A stretch of 26,997 nucleotides of DNA from Chara braunii (lineage: Eukaryota > Streptophyta > Charophyceae > Charales > Characeae), in contig BFEA01000199.1 in assembly GCA_003427395.1 (NCBI GenBank), positions 1,182,593 through 1,209,589 on the forward strand, read 5' to 3'. The notes under the pieces are model-generated. The model saw nothing but the letters and a program-made list of their open reading frames with translations. It was not told where the DNA came from and searched no databases. Below are positions 9,422 through 18,489 of the stretch, in pieces. Every line of letters starts with the position of its first letter. Position 1 is the stretch's first letter. The position numbers and the translations under genes are program-made.

Positions 9422-9874
9422 GTCTATATATACATATATATGTTGTCACATAACTATGAACTAAGAGAGCGCAATTTGCGGGGAAAAAAAAAAAAAAACA
9501 GACAAACATGAAGGGCACAGTGAAACCATTCATTTTACTCATTCTTCTTTTGACTCCCCTTTCACCGTACGTCTCACGTACAAGGCTCGCCACGTTGATG
9601 AAGTTGAGTGCGAGCTGCCCCCATCCCCGTGTGCCATAACAGCCCACTTGTACGCTGTGAGAAAGAGGCAGAGTGAAGGGGGAGGGGATAAACACAGGGA
9701 GGAGAGATGGAGAGCAGACAAACAAAGAACAATAAAGGGAAAGTAAGGGAAAGTATGGAGTGTGGAGTGAAGATGAAGGCAAAAGAGGACAAGAAAAGGC
9801 TCAAGAATGAGTCTGTCCTTGTCGACAGAGAGGACATACATTGTAAGGATGAAGTGGATGAACACATGGAAGAC
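9422..9874. other. PLE-B untranslated 3' stretch
   Basis: Between the stop of the protease-like frame and the direct repeats. It contains an (AT)n patch at about 9423-9441 and an A run at about 9483-9498. Frames here overlap on the minus strand and show no recognisable domain. Confidence 0.4.
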
Positions 9875-10460
9875 CTAGCTGAGCATTCTCAGTGCAACAA
9901 TTGCCACGACGGGTGGCATTGAGCATGCCCGCCATACACCCCCGACAAAGGCCAAAGTGAAAGAAGAACGGTCACCACAAAAGAGCATGCATTCAGTATA
10001 GCGCCCATGGCCGCAAAATGGACGTATAGTGTCCGGATGCGGAGGGTGCCTGCAGTCAGGAACGGTGGGACAGTCCTCTGCACACATGGATGCAGAAACC
10101 ATGTCATTGTAGTGATTGTGACAGAGACGATGGCGGCTACAGCCGAGTGTAACAGTGTTTGTGGTTGTGCAAAGGAGAAGGTCGCAGAGTGTTGGTGCAT
10201 TGTCTTGCTGCAGCACGGGGCCAGACGAATGATCTTCGACATAAAAGAGATTGCGGACGGTTTGTTGTGGCAAGAAAACAACATCATTTTGTAAGAAATC
10301 AGTGACATCAATCATGGCATGGACCATGGTGCCGTTGTCCCACAGCTCCCAGTGGTCAGAGGCATGTACAATGGCCATGTAATGGCCAGGGCCGTGCACA
10401 ATGCAGGCAGAGATGTGGGATGGAGGATTAAACCACTCACCTGACGGTCCCTCATTGCTA
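9875..10460 (-). pseudogene. PLE-B Josephin-like domain, C-terminal half in shifted frame
   Basis: The minus-strand frame that ends at 9875 continues the protease-like domain after a one-base frame change near 10440-10460. It reads 'ACIVHGPGHYMAIVHASDHW' followed by ELWDNG, then 'VTDFLQ'. In Josephin proteases such as ataxin-3, the catalytic His lies in a similar strand after an (F/C)I hydrophobic pair. An Asn or Asp follows about 15 residues later near a Trp. Here the His of GHY and the Asp/Asn of WDN are the candidates. About 130 further residues before the stop are His/Cys-rich and unrecognised. Whether the shift is a decay mutation or an assembly error cannot be told from one copy. Confidence 0.55.
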
Positions 10461-12861
10461 CTTGTAAGACAGCAATGGTAAAGCCTCCTTCGCTGGTATA
10501 ATTGCAATCCTCTGGCTGTCGTTGGGGAGGATCAGCATCAAGCTGAAGGGCGATTGCAAGGAAGTCTGATGGTGTATAAAACGGGCGATGGAGAATGTGA
10601 AGACAGATATTGGTTGCTGTCAAACCACAGAGATTGGTCAGGTTCTCAGGCTGGTTTGTTGGATGCTGGCCAACAATTTGCAGATCAACCAGATGGTGTT
10701 GCAAGCCCAAACTGTGTTGGGTTGTTTGCTGGTCAGTCATTTGCAGATCACCCATGTGGTCTGCGTGTGGCGGAGCACAAAGTTGTGTTTCATCCGCGCA
10801 ATGCTGGTCAGCCATTTGCAGATCCCCCATGTGGTCTACGCCTTGTGGGGTCAACTGCGATCCGGGCAGATCATGTTCCAATCCCTCAACATTTAGGGCT
10901 GCATCCTGAGTAGGGACTATACCTGGAGTCGGGAGTGTCCTCTGGGCAGCGGCCACATCCTGAGTAGGGACTGGTGGCTACCTGCAGGCAGATGGACTGT
11001 CTGAAGGAGTCATAGGAGCGGACATTGCCGTTTGAAACAAAGGAACCGCAACAACCTGTGGAGGCGGCACAGAAAGAATCGGGGCAGACAAAGAAACAGG
11101 TTGCTGATCCCCGGACAAGTGACGATGACGCGGGTGTCGTCGGTGATACACAACAAGAGGAGTAGTGGTGTTGCAAACAGAAGCTGAACTCGTACCTAGC
11201 AACGCAGGTGGAACAATGGGGACAATGGAAACTGGAGAGTCTGTTCGCAAGTGAGACAGTGGAGGAGATGGGGGTGGTGAGAAGGAACGCAGTTGTCTAC
11301 GGCCAAGCACAGACAAAGATGAGAGGGGGGTGCATTGGGCAAGATTTCGGAGCAAAGGACGTGAGCGTCAGAGAGATTGTGATGTTCTTTGCATTGGAGC
11401 TGCAGGACAGGATGCTGTAGCAGTAAAAACTAAAGTAGGGGGAATTACAGTTAGGGAAACTGCTGTACTGAAAACTGCAGCAGTGGAAACCGCAACAGTA
11501 GAAACTGCAGCAGTGGACACTGCAGCAGTGGAAACCGCAACAGTGGACACTGCAGCAGTGAAAACTGCAGGAGTGGAGACTCCAACAGTGGAAACTGCAG
11601 GAGTGGAGACTGCAGCAGTGGAAACTGTGGTAGCAGCAGATGAGTAAGCAGGGGCAGGACGAGAGCATCGTGGGGGCGAAGAAGAAATTGGACGATACAA
11701 GGACCATCGCAACATGCGTCGGAACCACTGATAGAGGCGCGTCACATGTGTAGGATAGCGACGCTGGCGGGAGCGCATGTAGCAGGTCCACCCCTTAGCA
11801 AGGGTTGGTGGGGAATGCCCACGCGAAAGCATACGACGAGTAAGTGTTGTTTCCGCAGTTCGAAAGTCATTGCAATTGTTACAGATTTGTTCAAATTTGG
11901 TCAACTACCCCATGAACACACCAGCCGGTTGATGGGAAGGAATGTCGGAGGTCGCACTTGGATAACGAATGACAGGGAAATCCCAAGCAGCTGCTTTATC
12001 AAAGACGCTCATCCGAAGCGAGCCATTCAAACAGACCCGTAGCTGCATACCTAAAAAGGTACAAGAGCCATCTGTAGCTGTAGTCTCCTTCCACTCCAGC
12101 CCATAGTGTTCTGGTGGAGGAGGTAAATGTCCCCATGAAAGAACATCAATGAGGCGATAGGTGAAGGCATATTGTTGAGCAGCTTGAAGATCATGTTCAC
12201 GAATGTCATCAACAAAGCGTGCTTCATCCCAATACAGCGTTAGAGTTGTCCATTGGCCACAACTAGGTCCTCAAATAACCATGTTGAGGGCAACGCAGCG
12301 TGAATGCGTGCGAGCTTGCCAAACGGCATAAGCATGAGCTTCATCAACAACTTTTGCCACATTATTCAGAATGCGGTCATGAGGAAGGTTGGTGTACATT
12401 GTAGTAAAATCAACAGTGCGAGGAGAGAGGCCACGAAGAGACGATGCATTGTTTTTCAGGTCAATCGCCACTTCATCGGCACTCTGAACGATCCAGCACC
12501 GTCGAACACAAACCTGTTGATAAAGTTCAGTGTCTTTCTCGCGAAGTGTAAAGATCACTCCTTGCAAAGCAACGCTGAGATACGACGAAGTAGTCGTTGT
12601 GCTAGCCAAGGGTTTGTGAGGAGGCCGTTCATGAATGGTGCAAATTGTTGGACGAGGGCGAGCACGCGGGGGAACAGCACTATTATTTTGTGCTGTGACT
12701 CCAAGAATGCTGCGAAGAGCTGGAGGAGACTTGTGAGCTATGAGTACATAGTAAGGGTAAGGTAGGGTATCAGTGCGGGCGTAACCCCAATGGTGATTCC
12801 ACACAGCATGGTGGTCAAGGACATCAGCAATGGACTCTTGAGGACAAGTATATATTTTTTA
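10312..12861 (-). pseudogene. PLE-B polyprotein: reverse transcriptase, linker and Josephin-like domain
   Basis: A single minus-strand frame runs from 12861 to 10312, interrupted only by TGA at 12271-12273, TAG at 11905-11907, TGA at 11368-11370 and TAG at 10978-10980. RT motifs in order: an LPYPYYVL...AHKSP region (fingers), VDFTTMYTNLPHD (motif A, catalytic Asp), GPSCGQWTTLTLYWDE (motif B-like, just after the first stop) and YRLIDVLSWG (motif C, one Asp where two are expected). FLGM follows (motif D/E region) and then a thumb with VFDKAAAWDFPVIRYP. After about residue 380 comes a pentapeptide-repeat linker (STAAV type), a Pro/Ser-rich stretch, and two copies of HMGDLQM. The Josephin-like start has NLCGLTATN (candidate catalytic Cys), YTPSDF, IALQLD and GGFTIAVLQ, in ataxin-3 order. 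The element would copy RNA into DNA at a chromosomal site; a role for the protease-like part is unknown. Confidence 0.75.
11450..11640 (-). repeat. 15-bp minisatellite encoding a pentapeptide linker
   Basis: About twelve units of 'actgcagcagtggaa' with variants (e.g. 'accgcaacagtggac'). In the PLE-B frame it encodes repeats of the form Ser-Thr-(Ala/Pro/Val)-(Ala/Gly)-Val. The period is a multiple of three, so length changes keep the RT and downstream domain in frame. Confidence 0.85.
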
Positions 12862-13500
12862 AAGTATTTTGGGGCAACCGGGGAAGTTGCCCTGGGCCAC
12901 TCTGGCCGCCCAGATTAAAAAAGACAATTTCTTTATTTTTTTTACCCGCTCGGACAAGTGGTCCAGGGCCACTCTGGTAGCCTACATATTTAGGCAACTT
13001 TCGTTCTAGATACAGAGGCCGATAAAGTGACAAGCAACCGGACTGATGGGCCCTGGAATAGACGAGGCACTCGAGTTGGGTGTACATCAAAACAAAAAGA
13101 AAAAAAAGAGAAAAAAAGGGTAATAGGCTGTGTTAAAATCCGGACCGCCCGACAGCCTGGCCTTCTTCCGGTAGGGCTCCCAGGCGGCCCGGCCGGTTGG
13201 GTCACCCGGTTGGGCGCCGGGCGGGCCCAGTGCAATTTCGCGCGTGGTGGTGGGGAGGTTTTTTTTGGCCAGCGGCGGCCTCCCCAGCCGCCTAGTGCTT
13301 GAATTTTTTTTTTTTAACGAATTTCAGCTACTTTCGAAGTTTTTAGGGCTACGATCCCGCATTCAAATTCAAACGGGGGATTGTCTTTCTTGTCGGCGAA
13401 GTTCGAAGCCCAGCCGTCGTCATCGAGCTGCCCGCCGTCATCGACCTGCCCGTCGCCATCGACCTGCCCCTGGCCCGTTGTCATCGAGCTGCCCTTGCCC
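12862..13500. other. Spacer with short GC-rich repeats
   Basis: 'gggccactctgg' occurs at about 12894 and 12972, within similar 20-40 bp contexts. 13130-13240 is very GC-rich, with 'cggcccggccgg' and 'cgccgggcgggc'. From about 13420, phrases like 'tcatcgacctgccc' repeat every 20-25 bp and lead into the polypyrimidine tract. No gene recognised. Confidence 0.45.
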
Positions 13501-15830
13501 TATCGTCATCCATGCGGAGCCGACCTCCTCCTCCTCCTCGTGCGGAGCTCGCATCGTGTTGTCCGTCGTCGAGCTGCCACAAAGTCATCAACCTGCCCAT
13601 CATCGAGGTGCCGACCTCCTCCTCCTCCTCGTGCGGAGCTCCCATAGCGCCGCCTGTCGTCGACCTGCCACGTAGTCCTCTATCTACCCATGGTCGAGGT
13701 GCCGACCTCCACCTCCTCCTCGTGTGCAGCTGACCTCCTCCTCCTCTCATCTTCTTCTTCTTCTTCACTCCTTTTCCTCCTCCTCCTCCTCCTCCTCCTC
13801 CTCTCCTCTTCTTCTTCTTCTCTCCTCCTCCTCCTCCTCCTCCTCCTCTCCTCTTCTTCTTCTTCTCTCCTCATTTCATCTTCTTTTCTCTCCTCCTCCT
13901 CATTTCGTCTTCTTTTCTCTCCTCCTCCTCCTCCTCTCGTCTTCGTCTTCTTCTCTCCTCCTCATTTCGTCTTCTTGTTTTCCCTCCTCCTCCTCCTCCA
14001 TCAGCGGTTTTTTTTTTTCCCCCTCGTCATCGCCAGACACAACCGGCACCTCCTCCTCCTCCTCCTCTGGTCTTCTTCTCCTCCTCTCCTCCTCTTCCTC
14101 CTCATTTTGTCTTCTCTTCTCTCATCCTCTCGTCTTCTTCACTCCTCTTGCTCCTCATTTCTTCTTCTCTCCTCCTCCTCTCATCTTCTTCTTCTTCACT
14201 CCTCTTGCTCCTCATTTCTTCTTCTTTTCTCTCCTCCTCCTCTCATCTTCTTCTTCTTCTCTCCTCCTCCTCCTCATTTCGTCTTCTTATCTTTTCCCTT
14301 CCTCCTCCTCCTCCTCCTCTCGCCTTCTTCTCCTCTCCTCTTCCTCATTTCGTCTTCTTCTCTTCTCTCCTCCTCCCCCCCCTCCTCGTCCTCTCGTCTT
14401 CTTCTTTTTCTCTACTCCTCCTCTCGTCTTCTTCTTCTTCGCTCCTCTTCCTCATCGTCCTCATTTCGTCGTCTTCTTTTCTCCCCTTGTCCTCCTCCTC
14501 CTCTCTTCTTCTTCTCTCCTCCCCCTCCTCCTCTCTTCTTCTTCTCTCCTCATTTCGTCTTCTTCTTTTCTCTCTTCCTCCTCTCGTCTTCTTGTTCTCC
14601 CCATCTCGTCCTCCTCTTCCTCTCGTCTTCTTCTTCTTCTCTCCTCCTCCTCTTCCTCATTTCGTCTTCTTGTTTTCCCTCCTCCTCCTCCATCTGCATT
14701 TCTTTTTCCCCTCTTCATCGGCAGACAATCGGCAGCTCCTCCTCCCCCTCCTCCTCCTCCTCTCGTCTTTTTCTTCTTCTCTCCTCCTCCTCCACCTCCT
14801 CCTCTTGTCGTCTTCTTCTTCACTCCTCTTCTTCATCCTCCTCATTTCGCCGCCTTCTTCTTCTCTCCTCCTCCTCCACCTCTCGTCTTCTTCTTCTTCT
14901 CTCCTCCTCCTCCTCATTTCGTCTTCTTGTTTTCTCTCCTCCTCCTCCTCCGTCGTCCTTTTTTCTTTGTTTTCCTCGTCGTCAGACAATCGGCAGCTCC
15001 TCCTCCTCCTCCTGCTCCTCCTCCTCCTGCTCCTCCTCCTCCTCCTCCTCCTCCTCCTCTCGTCTTCTTCTTTTCCGCCTCCTCTTCCTCCTCCTCTTCC
15101 TCCTCATTTCATCTTTTTCTCTTCTCTTCTCATCTCTCCTTCTCCTCCTCCTCCTCCTCCAGCGGCCTTTTTTTTTTTCTCGTCATCGCCATACAGAACT
15201 AGCAGCTCCTCCCCCCCCTCCTCCTCCTCCTTGTTCTTCTCTCCTCCTCCTCCTCCTCCTCCGCATCCTACTCTCGTCTTTTTTTTCTTGAAGTCTGCTT
15301 CTTCTTTCTCCTCCTTTCCTCCTCCTTCCTCCCCTCCTCCTCCTCTCGTCTTCTTCTTCTTCTTCCTCCTCGTCCTCCTCCTCCACCATATCCTACTGCC
15401 CACCATCTCCCACTGCCCGCCATATCCAGTTCCTCTTTTTTTTTTTTCTGCTCGAACAATAGAAGGGAAGCGGGCAGACTGCAGTTCTTCTTCTCTTCTC
15501 TCCTCCTCCTCCTCCTCCTCCTCCTCCTCCTCCCCCTCTCTTCTTCTTCTTCTCTCCTCCACCTACTTTCGTCTTCTCATTCTCTCCTCCTCCTCCTCCT
15601 CCTCCTCCTCCTCCTCCTCCTCCTCTCTTNCCTCCTCCTCCTCCTCCTCCTCCTCTCTTCTTCTTCTTCTCTCCTCCACCTACTTTCGTCTTCTCCTTCT
15701 CTCCTCCTCCTCCTCCTCCTCCTCCTCCTCCTCCTCCATCGTCCTCTTATTATTATTTTCTTTTTCCGTCATCCCCATACACTACCTGCAGGTCCTCCTC
15801 CTCCTCTAACCCCTCCTCTCAGCGAACTGG
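13500..15830. repeat. 2.3-kb polypyrimidine (CTC/CTT)n tract
   Basis: The plus strand is almost entirely pyrimidine, in CTC and CTT triplet runs. A non-repetitive relic resembling 'cagacaatcggcagctcc' recurs near 14034, 14722, 14983 and 15190. Each time it follows a T run and 'cgtcatcg'-like sequence, so the tract is organised in larger units (14722 to 14983 is 261 bp). An N stands at 15630, which hints at assembly difficulty. All long frames on both strands here are homopolymer-like products (poly-Ser/Leu, or poly-Glu/Arg) and are not genes. Confidence 0.95.
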
Positions 15831-16269
15831 CTGCTGCAACACACCCTTTTACGGTTTTACCCCTTGACAACCCCCCCCCTCCCCACACCCCCCTCCCCCA
15901 ACACACATGCCTTTGACAAGTTTCTCTGGGGATTTGGGCTCCTCTCAGCGAGCGCAGTCGAACCCCATCTTCAAAAAAAAAAAATAAAAAAATTCCTGGG
16001 ACGTTTTTTGGCTAGTCTGGTTTTGCCGGACTGACCCTCCCCCGTCCGTCTGGCCCGGTCCGTCATGCCCGTATGGATCGGGCGTCGGCCTAACCCAGGT
16101 AAAAGGCGAATAGCACTGCAGCGATTATGGTTGAGACCAAGGCTACAATCCGGACACCCGGACCGGGATCCCAGACTGACCATGAAAGCCCGCATCTGGT
16201 CCACCTTCCGGTCCAGAGTCGCTGTGTGCTGGAGACACAGTTTCATCAGAGTTATTTCTGACTACCCTC
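15831..16269. other. Spacer, no gene recognised
   Basis: C-rich to about 15910, then mixed sequence with 'ccggaccggg' phrases. Frames are short and overlapping. Nothing I can support. Confidence 0.4.
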
Positions 16270-16378
16270 AGTCTTCACGCGAATAGAATGCCTCGTCATC
16301 ATGGCTGTACTTGGGCCAATTTTCAGTCTAGATACAGCCATGATGACGACGATGCCGTTCTATTCAGGTGAAGACGGT
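16270..16378. mobile_element. Palindromic (MITE-like) element, copy M3
   Basis: A near-complete inverted repeat. The left arm runs from 'gtcttcacgcgaatagaa' to 'catcatggctgta', and the right arm from 'tacagccatgatgacgac' to 'gttctattcaggtgaagac'. The centre is 'cttgggccaattttcagtct'. The whole would fold into one long hairpin. It is the best-preserved copy of the family in the window. Confidence 0.7.
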
Positions 16379-16408
16379 AGCGTGCAATGGGTGGGATGGG
16401 GACCCCGG

Positions 16409-16474
16409 ATAGAACACCCGGTCATCATTGCTCTATCTGGACTGAAAATTGCCCCAAGTACAGTTACAACGACC
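16409..16474. mobile_element. Palindromic element, partial copy M4
   Basis: Starts ATAGAACACCCGGTCATCAT, has the centre 'ggactgaaaattgcccc' in the opposite orientation to M3, and breaks off in the right arm after 'acagttacaacgacc'. The terminal part of the right arm is missing. Confidence 0.6.
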
Positions 16475-16570
16475 AACTCGTTGGAAAGCAAACGGGTTAT
16501 GGGGAAAGGGACCGTGACGAGTTCATCAACAAAACTTAACAGAGATTCAAAGAGGCAGAAGGCTGTTCAT

Positions 16571-16640
16571 CAACTCCATGGCTGTATCTAGACTGAAAAT
16601 TGCCCCAAGTACAGCTATAATGAGAGGGCATTCTATTTGG
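16571..16640. mobile_element. Palindromic element, partial copy M5
   Basis: Starts inside the left arm ('atggctgtatctagactg'), has the same centre as M4 ('actgaaaattgccccaag'), and keeps the right arm to 'gggcattctatttggg'. The left terminus is missing. Confidence 0.6.
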
Positions 16641-17440
16641 GCGATTTGAAGCGGCATGCGACCGACTCCTTGAATAACAAGGAAGCGCAGAAAAAGTCTG
16701 AGGGTGTTGTACTCACAGGTAGCATTTTCTTGAGTGATCTCTGAATGTAACTGGAGTTATATAACAGATACATCCAGGGCAGGCGGTAACTTAGGTCCGA
16801 TACATTCAGGAAAGTCGGAGTGTGTGTACGTCCTGATAAATGCCGTGAGAAGAAAAGAGTCCAAACTTCGGTCTCTCTTTCAAACGATACTCGGAGCGTA
16901 CTCCAACTAGCACTTCCCAGGCTGTATCTGGCCGCAATTACCACCACTTAAGGATGTATCTGACTGCAATAACGGCCAAAGCTGAGAAAAAAAAATCCTA
17001 CCAGTGCGAGTATATGCCCGCATACCTGAGGCACAAGTGATTAACTGGGACCTTGACTCTTGGCTTAGTGTTTAGGCTTTAGGGCTTTAACCACCAGTAC
17101 ACCCGCACCTAAAATCCCAAACCTATCTGCCCACTGCGCGCCATTATTTTCCGAGCCTTCTGCGTGAGGGTACCTGCAGTGGGAATTTCCGAAGTGGCAC
17201 TGGTGCCGGCGGTCTGCCTGAAGGGAGAAAATTTCAAAAAAGAAAAAAAAAGAAAAGAAAGGAACAAACATGCCAGAGAGCAATGATGTCGTGAAAGGAC
17301 GTCATGGAGGCCATACGCAAATGATCACTTTCCTGAATGCATCTGACCACTATTACGGGGAGAGGGAAACGTTGCTGTTTTTCCTTTTTTTCTCATTTTG
17401 TTTGTTTTCTTCCTGGCCCTGCCAGCAAGGCAGCGCACAT
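16641..17440. other. Spacer with copies of a short dispersed motif
   Basis: No gene recognised. The dispersed motif related to 'gtatctggccgtaattg' occurs near 16923, 16954 and 17336. The second is followed by an A tract and 'gcgagtatatgcccgcat', the same order as at 2901-2975. An 'aaccaccagtac' sequence lies at about 17089-17100. Confidence 0.45.
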
Positions 17441-17800
17441 TCCTCTTGCTCAAAACGCCCTCGCTGAGGCGTTGTTGGCAAGGCGACGTTGAAATGCATC
17501 CAACCACTTTCACGGCCAAGGCGTTGTTGGCTTTTTTTTTTTGGTTCCGACAGTCCTGCTCCCTGTGTTCTACGTTCTGCTAAAGTGCCCTCACTGAGGG
17601 CAAAATCGCACAAGTACTCCAAAAAGTGTATCCAACTGCAATCACGGCCGAAGGCTTTTTTTGGTTTTTGTTCATTTTTTGAGAGTCCGACAGTCCTGCT
17701 CCCCGTCTTCTACGTTCTGCTGAAGTGCCCTCACTGAGGGCAAACTCGCACGAGTACTCCAAAAAGTGTATCCAACAGCAATCACGACCAAAGCTTCTTT
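17441..17800. repeat. Tandem repeat, 140-bp period
   Basis: Units beginning 'ccgacagtcctgctccc' start at 17547 and 17687. Both contain 'tctacgttctgct', the small palindrome GCCCTCACTGAGGGC, 'gtactccaaaaagtgtatcc' and a T-rich end. A more diverged partial unit precedes them ('ccctcgctgaggcg' near 17458). The palindrome plus motif also occurs near 19602-19660 and 19863-19925. Confidence 0.8.
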
Positions 17801-18263
17801 TGTTTTTTGGGACGTACGGATTTGAGATGGGCCCAAAAATTCGAAAACCTACTGACGCTCCGACCCTGCCCCGAGCCCGCCTCTTACTTCTTGTGGCGAC
17901 AAGTTATTTTGCTGCAAGGCTGAGGCCGTGTACTGGTGGTTTAAGGTATAGGGTTTAGGGGTTAAGGGGTAGAGGACAATAGTCGAAAGCAGCCAAAAAA
18001 GGAAGTGAAAGAGGGTTGCCCAGCAGTATGATATGATACAAAAAAACACCTAACCCAAAAAAAAAACCTAACAGAATGAAAAGGAGGTTTGCAACTTTGC
18101 ACGCACAAAGGCACTACCGGTAGCACAAGCAAAAATGGTTGGGGGCCAAAAAAAAAAAANAAAAAAAAAGGGTAGTATAGAAAAAGTTCAAAAACCTCAC
18201 CTCGAAGGCAAACATGGATTGGGAAAAAAAAAAAAAAAAGTAAGATAGAAAACAAAAAACACA
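17801..18263. other. Spacer with A tracts, likely intronic or 3' to the DUF604 exon
   Basis: Contains 'gtgtactggtggtttaagg' (about 17930) and long A runs with an N at 18160. 'caagcaaaaatggttggggg' near 18123 recurs with changes near 18385, so the zone is partly duplicated. No further exon recognised. Confidence 0.4.
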
Positions 18264-18264
18264 C

Positions 18265-18300
18265 CTTGAACCGCCGCCAATCGACCGGCTCCTTGATGAC
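18265..18300 (-). repeat. Duplicated 3' end of the DUF604 exon
   Basis: A stretch of about 37 bp repeats the last 36 bases of the exon at 18490-18525 and its GT donor, 225 bp away, with one substitution in the exon bases. On the minus strand it reads VIKEPVDWRRFK before a GTGTG donor-like site, against VIKEPVDWRWFK in the exon. The sequence upstream of it (minus strand) is unrelated, so it is a fragment and not a second complete exon. Confidence 0.7.
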
Positions 18301-18489
18301 AGGAAGACAGTAGTATGAGACAAGAGCACTTGACAGAAAAATGAAACAAGGTACACACAACACACCGCGAGCCACGACGGGTTGCAAAAGCAAAAATGGT
18401 TGGGGGGAAAAAAAAAAACAAACCTTAAAACAGTAGCAAGGGAACAAAATTCAAAAAGTTAAAAAAAAAAAAAAAAAAAAAAGAATCAC

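Larger units (their letters stand above)
8841..12861 (-). mobile_element. PLE-B: 5'-truncated Penelope-like retroelement with RT, Josephin-like domain and hammerhead repeat region
   Basis: On the minus strand, 5' to 3', one sees the reverse transcriptase (12861 to about 11690), a Ser/Thr/Val- then Pro-rich linker, a Josephin-like cysteine-protease domain (about 10650 to 10270, with a frameshift), an untranslated stretch, and a 3' region with direct repeats and a hammerhead core. Assignment to Penelope-like elements rests on the RT motif style and on the sense-strand hammerhead beside long direct repeats, a known property of these elements. No GIY-YIG endonuclease is visible. The 5' edge near 12855 ends in an A/T-rich junction, and the upstream half of a full element is missing. 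All boundaries are approximate. Confidence 0.65.

Noticed and set aside
11450-11640. CRISPR-like regular repeats
   Set aside because: The units are 15 bp, contiguous and without spacers. They are a coding minisatellite in a eukaryotic retroelement.
13690-15809. Very long open frames (about 490-550 codons) on the plus strand
   Set aside because: They are translations of (CTC/CTT)n into Ser/Leu/Phe/Pro runs in all three frames at once. They are products of composition, not genes.
16240-16262. CTGATGA on the minus strand as a third hammerhead
   Set aside because: No helix II and no GAAA box follow at the right distance.
17940-17975. Telomere-like 'tagggtttagggg'
   Set aside because: Only about two imperfect TTTAGGG-like units, with no array. 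It is not an interstitial telomere tract.
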